Below, piece by piece: positions 48,093 to 55,909 of a stretch of 64,000 nt of DNA. Position 1 is the stretch's first letter, and every line of letters starts with the position of its first letter. Below the pieces are notes generated by a model. The model did not search any database. It was given only the letters and a program-made list of their open reading frames with translations, and was not told where the DNA came from. Source of the DNA: Streptomyces sp. CB03234 (GTDB lineage Bacteria > Actinomycetota > Actinomycetes > Streptomycetales > Streptomycetaceae). The stretch lies in the NCBI RefSeq assembly GCF_001905885.1, contig NZ_LIYH01000004.1, positions 558,001 through 622,000 of the forward strand. Reading direction: 5' to 3'. The translations under genes and the position numbers were made by a program.

Positions 48093-50399
48093 ATGACCAG
48101 AGCCGATCGTTCGACTCAGCCGCAGTCCGGTACGGGTGACATCGGGCGGCGCCGGTTCCTCGGCTACGTACTGGCGGCCCCGACCCTGGTGGCCGCCGCC
48201 GAACTCGGCCCGGCGCCGGAGGCCCGGGCGCAGATCCCTTCGCCGGACATCACGGAGTTGCTCGACCTCAACGACGTGATGACCGCGGCCGCCCTGCCGA
48301 CCTCCAACCTGATCACGGTCGAGGTCAACCGGGACGGCACCGTGTCGTTCGCCCTGCCGAGGGCCGAGGTCGGCCAGGGCATCACCACCTCGACGGCCAT
48401 GCTGATCGCCGAGGAAATGGACGTACCGCTGGAACAGGTGCGCGTCACCCTGGCCGACGCACGACCGGAACTCGTGTTCAACCAGCTCACCGGCGGGTCG
48501 AACACCACCATCTCGACCTACGTCCCGATCCGGGTCGCCGCCGCCGTCGCCCGGGGCCGGCTGCTGGAGGCCGCGGCGATCGAACTGGGCGCGGCGGTCA
48601 CCGACCTCACCCTGAAGGCCGGGGTCGTCACCGACCTCGTGGGCCGGAGCATCGGCATCGGCGCGCTCTCCGAGAAGGCCGCGGGCGAACGGACACGGCA
48701 GGTGTCCGTGGAGCTCAAGCCGCGCGAGGAGTTCACCGTCATCGGCCGGCCGCACAACCGCGTCGACGCGCTCGCCGCGGTCACCGGGCGCAAGAAGTTC
48801 ACGATGGACCTCGACGTCCCGGACGCCAAGCCCACCATGGTGTGCCGTCCGCCCACCATCAACGGCACGGTGCGATCGGTGGCCAACCTCGGCGAGGTCC
48901 GCACCATGCCGGGCGTCACCGATGTCGCGGTGATCCCCACCGGGGTGGCGGTGCGCGCCGAGACCTTCGGCCAGTGCATCGACGCCGTACGCGCCCTCCG
49001 GGTGTCGTGGAAACCCGGTACCGCGGAAGGCAAGTCCGACGAGTCCGTGCTGCGGGAGCTGCGGGCCGCCGAGCTGCCGCTCGGGCCACCGCCGCTGACC
49101 CCGGCCGTGGAGTCCACGTTCACCTTCCACTTCCGCAGCAACAGCGCGCTGGAACCCAACTGCGCGATCGCCGACGTGCGCCCCGACCGCGCCGAGGTCT
49201 GGTCGTCGCTGAAATCACCGATCGTCGCCCAGCAGACCATCGCCGCCAAGCTGGGGCTGCCGCTCCGCGCGGTCACCGTGCACGTCACGGAAGGCGGCGG
49301 CTCCTTCGGGCGCAAACTCTTCTTCGACGCGGCGCTGGAAGCCGTCGAGATCTCCCGGCGGATCGGAAAACCCGTCAAACTCATGTGGCACCGCGCCGAC
49401 GACTCCCGCCAAGGGCGCACCCACCCCATGGCCACCTCCCGCGTACGGGCCTCGTACGTAGGCAACACCGTGCTCGGCTACCACCAGCGGCACACCAGTG
49501 TCTCCACCGACCTCGGCCATGGGCTCGGCGAGATCTTCACCGCCATGGCGGCGAAGCTGCCGGTGGGTGACATCGGTTTCTCGCAGACGTTCTTCCACCT
49601 GTCGCAGTCGATGCCCTACGACTTCGGAATCAGCAGCCGGCTCCTCAGCGAGACCGACAAGGGCTTCAACACCGGGAGCATGCGCAACGTCTACTCCCCG
49701 GACGTCACCTGCGCGCGGGAACTCGTCGTCGACCGGCTCGCCGCGAAGATGGGCAAGGACCCCTTCCGGTTCCGCCGCGAGTTCCTCCGCGACGACCGTT
49801 CCCGGGCGGTGCTGGAGAAGGCCGCCGAGGCCGGGAACTGGGGCCGGCCGATGCCGGCCGGCACCGCGCAGGGCATCGCCTTCCACTCCGAGTACCACGC
49901 CGTCAGCGCGGTGCTGGTGGAGATCGACTGCCGGCCCGGGACGGTCGGCCGGCCCGTCCGCGACGGCGTGGCCGGGCCGCGCGTCACCAAAGCCGTCGTC
50001 GCCGTGGACGTCGGCCTCGCCGTCAACCCGCGCGGTCTGGAAGCGCAGATGATGGGCTGCGTCATGGACGGCATCGCCCTGACCCTGACCTCGAGCCTGC
50101 ACCTGCGGGACGGGTACTTCCTCGAGGCCAGCTGGGACAACTACTTCTACACCCGGCAGTGGAACACGCCACCGGAGCTTGAGATCATCATCATGCCGGG
50201 CACCACCGGCGAACCCGGCGGCGCCGGCGAGCTCGGCGTCGCCGCGTCAACGGCCGCCGTCGCCTGTGCCTACGGCCGTGCCACGGGGACGATGCCCACC
50301 ACCTTCCCGATCAACCACGGCACACTCTCCTTCGTACCCAAACCGACCGTGCCGCCCATCCCGCCCTCGCCCACCGACGGCCTGGACCACGTCCGCTGA
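48093..50399 (+). CDS. oxiA: Molybdopterin-binding aldehyde oxidase subunit OxiA
   Basis: 768 residues, start ATG 48093 after GGGGGAGGG. A twin-arginine signal (DIGRRRFLGYVLAAPTLVAA) marks export. The sequence is a xanthine dehydrogenase-family large subunit of the isoquinoline 1-oxidoreductase branch: PRAEVGQGITTSTAMLIAEE, TEGGGSFGRKLFFDAALEA, and the active-site Glu in GGAGELGVAAS. In Streptomyces sp. K30, oxiA and oxiB lie next to lcp and oxidise the aldehyde ends of rubber cleavage products to acids. OxiB follows after 15 nt. Confidence 0.9.
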   Translation: MTRADRSTQPQSGTGDIGRRRFLGYVLAAPTLVAAAELGPAPEARAQIPSPDITELLDLNDVMTAAALPTSNLITVEVNRDGTVSFALPRAEVGQGITTSTAMLIAEEMDVPLEQVRVTLADARPELVFNQLTGGSNTTISTYVPIRVAAAVARGRLLEAAAIELGAAVTDLTLKAGVVTDLVGRSIGIGALSEKAAGERTRQVSVELKPREEFTVIGRPHNRVDALAAVTGRKKFTMDLDVPDAKPTMVCRPPTINGTVRSVANLGEVRTMPGVTDVAVIPTGVAVRAETFGQCIDAVRALRVSWKPGTAEGKSDESVLRELRAAELPLGPPPLTPAVESTFTFHFRSNSALEPNCAIADVRPDRAEVWSSLKSPIVAQQTIAAKLGLPLRAVTVHVTEGGGSFGRKLFFDAALEAVEISRRIGKPVKLMWHRADDSRQGRTHPMATSRVRASYVGNTVLGYHQRHTSVSTDLGHGLGEIFTAMAAKLPVGDIGFSQTFFHLSQSMPYDFGISSRLLSETDKGFNTGSMRNVYSPDVTCARELVVDRLAAKMGKDPFRFRREFLRDDRSRAVLEKAAEAGNWGRPMPAGTAQGIAFHSEYHAVSAVLVEIDCRPGTVGRPVRDGVAGPRVTKAVVAVDVGLAVNPRGLEAQMMGCVMDGIALTLTSSLHLRDGYFLEASWDNYFYTRQWNTPPELEIIIMPGTTGEPGGAGELGVAASTAAVACAYGRATGTMPTTFPINHGTLSFVPKPTVPPIPPSPTDGLDHVR

Positions 50400-50414
50400 C
50401 AGCTTGGAGATCCC

Positions 50415-50891
50415 GTGCCCGAGCACACTTTCCGCCTCAACGGCGAACAGGTCACCGTCGACGTCGCCGACGACGTGCGACTGCTGTGGGTGCTGCGCGA
50501 CGTCCTGGGCGTCACCGGACCGAAGTACGGGTGCGGCATCAACGTCTGCAAGGCGTGCACCAGCCACCTCAACGGCAAGGCCGTCAACCCCTGCGCGATC
50601 CCCGTGAAGGACCTGCGGCCGACCGACGAGGTCACCACGATCGAAGGCCTCCCGGCCACGGTGGACGCCGACCTGCACCCGATGCAGCAGGCCTGGCTCG
50701 ACCTGGACGTGGCCCAGTGCGGCTACTGCCAGCCCGGCCAGATCATGGCCGCCGTCGCCCTGGTCCGCCGGGCCGCCGAAGAGGGCCGGACGATCACCGA
50801 CGCCGACCTCGACGGCATCCGCAACATCTGCCGCTGCGGCACGTACGTCCGCATCCGCGAAGCGATCAAGGCCGGCGCCGAGAAGATGTGA
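50415..50891 (+). CDS. oxiB: [2Fe-2S] subunit OxiB of aldehyde oxidase
   Basis: 158 residues from GTG 50415 (TTGGAG upstream). Two clusters: the plant-type set CGINVCKAC plus NPCAIP, and the C-terminal set CGYC plus CRC in NICRCGTYVRIREA. This is the small subunit of two-component molybdenum hydroxylases. It has no signal peptide, so it probably rides out of the cell with the Tat signal of OxiA. There is no FAD subunit gene, so electrons likely go to a cytochrome or the quinone pool rather than to NAD. Confidence 0.92.
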   Translation: MPEHTFRLNGEQVTVDVADDVRLLWVLRDVLGVTGPKYGCGINVCKACTSHLNGKAVNPCAIPVKDLRPTDEVTTIEGLPATVDADLHPMQQAWLDLDVAQCGYCQPGQIMAAVALVRRAAEEGRTITDADLDGIRNICRCGTYVRIREAIKAGAEKM

Positions 50892-50900
50892 CGGTCCGGG

Positions 50901-51698
50901 TCAGGGAATCCGCCCGACCAGCTCCGCCAGCGCCACCGCCAGCGCCTCGATCCCCCGGCCGAGGGGCTCGCCCCGCTCGCTCATGTACAGGTCACGCCGG
51001 ATCTCCACCATCAGCGCGGCGACCCTCGGTTCCTTCCCGTAGTACCGCAGCGGCACGTACGTGCCCGCGAACGGACTGTCCAGCCCCGTACCGCCGAAGC
51101 CCGCGAACGCCCGCCGCGCCGCGTCCAGCAGCGGCGCGGGCGTGTGGAACGCGTCGGTGCCCAGGCAGACCGGCGGACGCGGCCCGTCGCCGTGCAGTTC
51201 GTACGGCAGCGCCTTCGCCGGGTACGAGTGGACGTCCACGACCACGGCATGCCCGACCGCGTCGAGCCGCTCCGCCACGGCCGCCGTCATCGCCTCCGCG
51301 TACGGGTGGAAGTAGCGCTCGACCAGGGGCCGTACGTCGGTGCCGGCCGGGCGCAGCTCCTCGCGGTGCGTGGTCCGGGTGTAGACCGCGCCCATGCCGA
51401 CCGCCAGCATCTCCTCCCGCTCGTCGGGGAACCGCTCGGGGTCGACGACCAGACGTGACAGCCGGTTGACGAACCGCCAGGGCGTCACCGGCGCCGCCTC
51501 GGCCGCCCTGGCGGCGATCTCCGCGGTGTACGCGTCGGTGATGTGGTCCAGCTCCACCGCCAGCGCCCGGTCGTCCAGCACGATGCCGGCGCGGACGTCC
51601 GCGGGTACGGCACGGGAGGAGTGCGGGACGTGCAGGATCACCGGGGAGCCGGGCGCACCCGGGTGGAGCCGGAAGGCGGCGGAGGGGTCGGTCGTCAC
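50901..51698 (-). CDS. N-formylglutamate amidohydrolase family protein
   Basis: 265 residues. Family motifs: VILHVPHSSRAVPADV, ELDHITDAYT, VNRLSRLVVDPERF, VVVDVHSYPAKALPYE with metal-ligand His and Asp, and CLGTDAFHTP. The family hydrolyses N-formylglutamate in histidine breakdown (HutG type) or related N-acyl amino acids. The start is set at GTG 51698 with GCGAGGAC upstream; ATG 51737 or 51740 would add 13-14 residues. It is convergent with oxiB (9 nt apart) and divergent from the DUF72 gene; no other hut genes are nearby. Confidence 0.85.
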   Translation of the reverse strand: MTTDPSAAFRLHPGAPGSPVILHVPHSSRAVPADVRAGIVLDDRALAVELDHITDAYTAEIAARAAEAAPVTPWRFVNRLSRLVVDPERFPDEREEMLAVGMGAVYTRTTHREELRPAGTDVRPLVERYFHPYAEAMTAAVAERLDAVGHAVVVDVHSYPAKALPYELHGDGPRPPVCLGTDAFHTPAPLLDAARRAFAGFGGTGLDSPFAGTYVPLRYYGKEPRVAALMVEIRRDLYMSERGEPLGRGIEALAVALAELVGRIP

Positions 51699-51767
51699 GT
51701 GGGTCCTCGCTGACGGTTCGTGAGGTGTCCCGGACATCATGTCCGTCGTGCGGGTAGGCGGCCCGAC

Positions 51768-52643
51768 ATGGGTCACATCCTGATCGGTACATGTTCGTGG
51801 ACGGACAAGGCACTTGTGGGCAGCGGGTGGTATCCGCCGGGACGACGCGACCCCGAGGGACGGCTGCGGCACTACGCCGGACAGTTCCCCGTGGTCGAGG
51901 CCGACTCGACGTACTACGCGCTCCCCAGCGCCCGCAACAGCCGTCTGTGGGCCGAGCGCACCCCGCCGGGCTTCCGCTTCGACGTCAAGGCGTTCTCCCT
52001 CCTCACCGGCCACCCCACCCGCCCGGCAGCCCTCCCCGCCGACCTGCGGGACCGCGCCACCGGCGACCCCGGGCTCCTCGACGAGGTGTGGCACCGCTTC
52101 AGCGAAGCACTGCGCCCACTGCGGCAGGCGGACCGCCTCGGCACCCTGCTGTTCCAGTTCCCGCCCTGGTTCGCCCCCGGCGCCCGGGCGGAGGCCGTCC
52201 TCCACCGCACCAGGAAACGGGCCACCGACTGGCCCATGGCCGTGGAGTTCCGGCACCCCGACTGGTGGCGGGATCCCCACCGGGAGCGCACCACCGCCCT
52301 GCTGCGGGACCTGGACGCCGCCGCCGTGGCCGTGGACATGGCACAGGGCCTGCCCACCTCCATACCCCCCACCACCCCGGTCACCTCCCGCGACCTCGCG
52401 GTGGTCCGCTTCCACGGGCGCAGCGCCGCCTGGGGCAGCGGCACCAAGGAGGACCGGTTCCGGCACGCCTACGCGGAGGAGGAACTGCGGGAATGGCGGC
52501 CGCGCCTGTGCGCCCTGGCCGAGCGGGTCGCGCACCTGCACGTGCTGTTCAACAACTGCTGTGCCGACGCCGCCGTACGCGCCGCCGAGTCCATGAAGCG
52601 CCTGTTGGCCCCCGCCACACATCCTCGGGACACCACCGGGTAG
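51768..52643 (+). CDS. DUF72 family protein
   Basis: 291 residues starting MGHILIGTCSWTDKALVGSG at ATG 51768. A TIM-barrel-like family with the conserved opening GTCSW, FPVVEADSTYYALP, FRFDVKAFSLLTGHPTRP and LGTLLFQFPPWF, and the closing HLHVLFNNC. The biochemical role of DUF72 is not settled. It starts 69 nt from the divergent amidohydrolase gene and is followed 30 nt later by the 48-residue basic protein. Confidence 0.88.
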   Translation: MGHILIGTCSWTDKALVGSGWYPPGRRDPEGRLRHYAGQFPVVEADSTYYALPSARNSRLWAERTPPGFRFDVKAFSLLTGHPTRPAALPADLRDRATGDPGLLDEVWHRFSEALRPLRQADRLGTLLFQFPPWFAPGARAEAVLHRTRKRATDWPMAVEFRHPDWWRDPHRERTTALLRDLDAAAVAVDMAQGLPTSIPPTTPVTSRDLAVVRFHGRSAAWGSGTKEDRFRHAYAEEELREWRPRLCALAERVAHLHVLFNNCCADAAVRAAESMKRLLAPATHPRDTTG

Positions 52644-52673
52644 ACGCGCCGTACAGACTCTCGAGGAGGTTCC

Positions 52674-52820
52674 ATGTCCGGACTGATCACACGCATCAAG
52701 CAGTTCACCCGCAGCCCGCAGGGGCAGCGGACGATCGCGTCGGCGCGCCGCGCCGCCTCCGACCCGCGCAAGCGCGCCCAGGCCCGCCGGCTGCTCGGCC
52801 GGCTGCGCGGGCGCCGATGA
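52674..52820 (+). CDS. Small basic protein, 48 residues
   Basis: MSGLITRIKQFTRSPQGQRT, then IASARRAASDPRKRAQARRLLGRLRGRR, with an ideal GAGGAGG box before ATG 52674. Sixteen of 48 residues are Arg or Lys and there is no acid except one Asp, so binding to nucleic acid or acidic membranes is plausible. Short proteins of this kind occur widely in Streptomyces. The stop codon lies at the start of a 14-bp tandem repeat. Confidence 0.7.
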   Translation: MSGLITRIKQFTRSPQGQRTIASARRAASDPRKRAQARRLLGRLRGRR

Positions 52821-52853
52821 CGACACGGCGATGACGACACGGCGATGACGACG
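52815..52853. repeat. 14-bp tandem repeat, 2.8 copies
   Basis: CGATGACGACACGG at 52815-52828 and 52829-52842, then CGATGACGACG at 52843-52853. Each copy carries an overlapping ATGA. The first copy contains the stop of the 48-residue gene, and the third ends just before the GAGGAGGG box of the DUF3662 gene, so repeat-number change would alter the intergenic distance and the frame of any readthrough. Confidence 0.8.
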
Positions 52854-52875
52854 TACGAGGAGGGTGAGCGGGCCC

Positions 52876-53292
52876 ATGGGCATGGGAGCCCTGACGCGGT
52901 GGGAGCGGGCCCTGGAGCGCTGGCAGAGCGCCCTGGTGTCCAAGGCCCGCCACCACGAGCCGGTCGAGCTGCTGGACGCGCTGCGCCGGGAGTGCGACGA
53001 CCACGCCGTGGTGTGCAGCGAGAGCAGAGTGGTGGTGCCCAACGCGTACGAGGTCGAACTGGACACCGCGGTGCACGAGGAGCTGCTGCGCCATGGCGCC
53101 GGTGACGTGGGGCAGGAGCTGACGGACGTCCTGGCGCGCCACGGGGAGCAGCGGGGGTACGAGTGGGCCGGGCCGCTGACCGTACGCATCACCCCGGCCA
53201 CCCGCCCGCCCGACGACCCCTACCGGGTGAGCAGCAGCCCTATGCCCCACGTGCGGGCCGACGCGTTCGGAGAGGGCGGACCGACGCCCTGA
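52876..53292 (+). CDS. DUF3662 (FhaA N-terminal domain-like) protein
   Basis: 138 residues. MGALTRWERALERWQSALVS to ELLDALRRECDDHAVVCSES and RVVVPNAYEVELD is the DUF3662 domain known from the N-terminus of FhaA, but the forkhead-associated domain that normally follows is absent; instead a short tail (MPHVRADAFGEGGPTP) ends the protein. In FhaA this domain takes part in cell-wall synthesis control with PknB and MviN. ATG 52876 is 11 nt from GAGGAGGG; GTG 52864 is too close and ATG 52882 possible. Confidence 0.8.
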   Translation: MGMGALTRWERALERWQSALVSKARHHEPVELLDALRRECDDHAVVCSESRVVVPNAYEVELDTAVHEELLRHGAGDVGQELTDVLARHGEQRGYEWAGPLTVRITPATRPPDDPYRVSSSPMPHVRADAFGEGGPTP

Positions 53293-53378
53293 CTGGCTGC
53301 CCGTGCCGGGGAAGGAGCAGCATGGGGTAGAGGCGATGGACAGCGGCGCACGCCGGCGGCTTCCCGGGTACGGAGGCG

Positions 53379-55904
53379 GTGCACGCGTTGAGCGGGCAGA
53401 TCTTTGCGACCTGCGGGGTGGCACTGGCCGCTGTCTACGTGCCGGCCGAGAGCGGCGAGGAGCTGCGCCTGGCCGAGGTGGCCGGTGACTCCCGCGCGCC
53501 GTACGAGTTGCCGCAGACCTATGCCCTCTCGGGCGGCTCCGCGGTGGCCGACGCCTGCCGTGCCCGGCGGCCCCTGTGGCTGACGCCGAAGGAACCGGCC
53601 CCCGGCGGGACGGGCACCCCCGTGTCGCTGGGCGCGCTGCCGCTCGGCGGGGACGCCCGGCTGCTGGGCTGCCTGGTCGTGGTGCGCATGGACGGCGACG
53701 GCTTCGACGCCGACCAGCGCGCTTTCCTGGAGCTGTACGCCGACCAGACGGCCGCGGGGCTGGAGGCGGCCGCGGCCCGGGTCGCCGCCCCCGTGGAGGT
53801 CGGCTCGCCCACGGGCCCCACGCTGCTGCCGCTGCGCGGCGGCACCTTCGTCCTGACGCTCAGGACCGGGCGCATGGACGTGGACGCGCAGGTGCTGCAG
53901 CTGCTCGGCGTCTCCCCGGCGGACTTCGACGGGCATGTGTCCACGCTGCTGGAGTGCGCCGTCCCCGACGACGTGCCGGCGCTGATGTCGGTCGTCGAAC
54001 CGGACCGGGCGGCCGGCCACCAGCAACTGGCGTTCCGCATCCGCCGGCCGGGCGGCGAACTGCGCTGGCTGGGCCTGCGCTGCCGCGTGCTGGCCGGCGA
54101 GGACGGCAGACCGGAACGCATCCTGGGCGTGGTGGGTGACGCCTCGTACCTGCGCCCCACCCCCGACGAGGTGTCGCTGGTGCAGCGGCTGTCCGCCGCG
54201 CTGGCCGGCGCCACGACGATCCGGGACGTCAGCCGGGTGGTCGTCGACTCCTTGCGTACGCCGCTGAACGCCACCCGCGTCGCGGTCGCCGAGCTGGAGG
54301 GCGACCGGCTGGTGGTCACCCTCCTCGACCCGCCGCAGCCCGACGCCTGGCCCGGGGTGTGGCGCTCGGAGTGGCGCTCGGAGTGGCCGGACGCGTCCTG
54401 CCACAGCCTCCCGACCCTGGAGAGCGCCCTGCGGGAGGGCCATGTCGCCCTGTGGCCGCCGGGCGCCCCGCTCGAACCGGGCCTCGCCGGCATCGGGCCG
54501 GGCGGCCTCGCCGTCCTCCCGCTGCCGGCGGACGGCCGCATGGTCGGGGTGTGCCTCGTCGGGTGGGACGGCGAGCACCGCTTCGGGCCGGAGGAGCGCT
54601 CCCTGCTGACGGCGACGGCCGGTCTGGTGGGCCAGGCCCTGACACGTGCCCATGCCCTGAACGCCGGGCACGAACTCGCCACGATGCTCCAGCGCAGCCT
54701 CCTGCCCCGCAAGCTGCCGGCACTGCCGGGAGGCGTGGCCGTCGCCCGCTACCTGCCCGCGACGGTCGGCCTGGAGGTGGGCGGCGACTGGTACGACGTC
54801 ATCCCGCTCTCCGACGGGCACGTGGCGCTGGTCATCGGCGATGTGCAGGGCCACAGCGCCGGGGCCGCCACGATCATGGGGCAGATGCGTACGGCGATCC
54901 GGGCGTACGCGGTGGAGGGCCACCCGCCCGATGTGGTGGTGGCCCACGCCAACCGGCTCCTCGTCGGCATGGAGACCGACCTGTTCGCCACCTGCTGCTA
55001 TGTCGACCTCGACATGGAGGAGGGCCTGGCCTGGATCGTCCGGGCCGGCCATCTGCCACCGCTGCTGCGCCTGCCCGACGGCACCACGGAGGCGACCGAG
55101 ATCGAGGGCGGACCCCCGCTCGGGGTCATGGCGGACGCCGAGTTCCCGCTCACCGAGCTCGGCCTCGCGCCCGGAACCCTCATCGCCCTGCTGACGGACG
55201 GCCTGGTGGAATCGTCGAGCCTCCCCCTGGAGGACGGGATGCGCGCCGTGTGCGAGGTGCTGCGGGGTGCCGACCCGGCCGACCCCGGGCGGGTCGCCGA
55301 CGGGCTCGTCGCGGGCACGCGCCGGCGCGACGACGACGTGGCGGTGCTGCTGCTGCGCTACGACGGGATGCGGGTCCGGCCGATACGCGCCCGGTGGGCG
55401 GTGTGGCGGCTGCCCGACGCCGTCATGCACGCGCGTCGCTTCACCGCCCGGACCCTGCGCGGCTGGGGCGTGGCGGCGGAGGTCGACATGGCGCTGCTGG
55501 TCGTGTCCGAGCTGGTCACGAACGCCATCGCGCACACCCGGGGAGAGGTACGGCTGGACCTGACGCTGGCGGCGGACCGGCTTCGTATCGCCGTGAACGA
55601 CGCCTCGCCCCGTACCCCGGTCAAGTCCACCAGCGTGGACTGGGAGGCGACCGGCGGGCGCGGGCTGCTGCTCGTCGAGGCGATGTCCACGGCCTGGGGG
55701 TCGGTGCCGCTCAGCGGCGGCAAGCAGGTGTGGTCCGAGGTCGCCCTGGCGCCACGCGAGCGGCTCGACGACGGCGCGGGAAGCGGCGAGCGGGCCGTGC
55801 CGGACGGGACGCGGCCGCGCCGGGACAGCCGGGACAGCCGGGACAGCCGGGACACGGGCGGGCGGCCCGTCCGCCTGATGCCCGGCGCACACGACGGGAG
55901 GTGA
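53379..55904 (+). CDS. SpoIIE-family phosphatase with GAF, PAS, GAF and HATPase domains
   Basis: 841 residues, cytoplasmic. Order: GAF (about 8-125), PAS (140-255), GAF (265-420), SpoIIE/PP2C phosphatase (LQRSLLPRKLP, GGDWYDVIPL, VIGDVQGHS, DGLVESSS; 440-650) and RsbW-type HATPase (SELVTNAIAHT, GGRGLLLVEAMSTAWG; 665-790). The tail contains RDSRDSRDSRD from a 10-bp tandem repeat (about 55820-55855), and WRSEWRSEW occurs near 54361. The start is unclear: GTG 53379 has GGAGG only 2 nt away, TTG 53388 fits that box better, and coding-like sequence continues upstream to a TAG at 53328. It lies 5 nt before the sugar-binding protein gene. Confidence 0.85.
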   Translation: MHALSGQIFATCGVALAAVYVPAESGEELRLAEVAGDSRAPYELPQTYALSGGSAVADACRARRPLWLTPKEPAPGGTGTPVSLGALPLGGDARLLGCLVVVRMDGDGFDADQRAFLELYADQTAAGLEAAAARVAAPVEVGSPTGPTLLPLRGGTFVLTLRTGRMDVDAQVLQLLGVSPADFDGHVSTLLECAVPDDVPALMSVVEPDRAAGHQQLAFRIRRPGGELRWLGLRCRVLAGEDGRPERILGVVGDASYLRPTPDEVSLVQRLSAALAGATTIRDVSRVVVDSLRTPLNATRVAVAELEGDRLVVTLLDPPQPDAWPGVWRSEWRSEWPDASCHSLPTLESALREGHVALWPPGAPLEPGLAGIGPGGLAVLPLPADGRMVGVCLVGWDGEHRFGPEERSLLTATAGLVGQALTRAHALNAGHELATMLQRSLLPRKLPALPGGVAVARYLPATVGLEVGGDWYDVIPLSDGHVALVIGDVQGHSAGAATIMGQMRTAIRAYAVEGHPPDVVVAHANRLLVGMETDLFATCCYVDLDMEEGLAWIVRAGHLPPLLRLPDGTTEATEIEGGPPLGVMADAEFPLTELGLAPGTLIALLTDGLVESSSLPLEDGMRAVCEVLRGADPADPGRVADGLVAGTRRRDDDVAVLLLRYDGMRVRPIRARWAVWRLPDAVMHARRFTARTLRGWGVAAEVDMALLVVSELVTNAIAHTRGEVRLDLTLAADRLRIAVNDASPRTPVKSTSVDWEATGGRGLLLVEAMSTAWGSVPLSGGKQVWSEVALAPRERLDDGAGSGERAVPDGTRPRRDSRDSRDSRDTGGRPVRLMPGAHDGR

Positions 55905-55909
55905 CCGAG

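Noticed and set aside
50901..53201. 766-residue frame extending the amidohydrolase upstream
   Set aside because: Only the 265 residues from GTG 51698 match the family; the rest is antisense to the DUF72 and DUF3662 genes.
53303..53488. 61-residue frame at the start of the SpoIIE gene
   Set aside because: It has a weak start, and the other frame continues into a clear GAF domain; it may be a remnant of the original N-terminus but cannot be supported as a gene.
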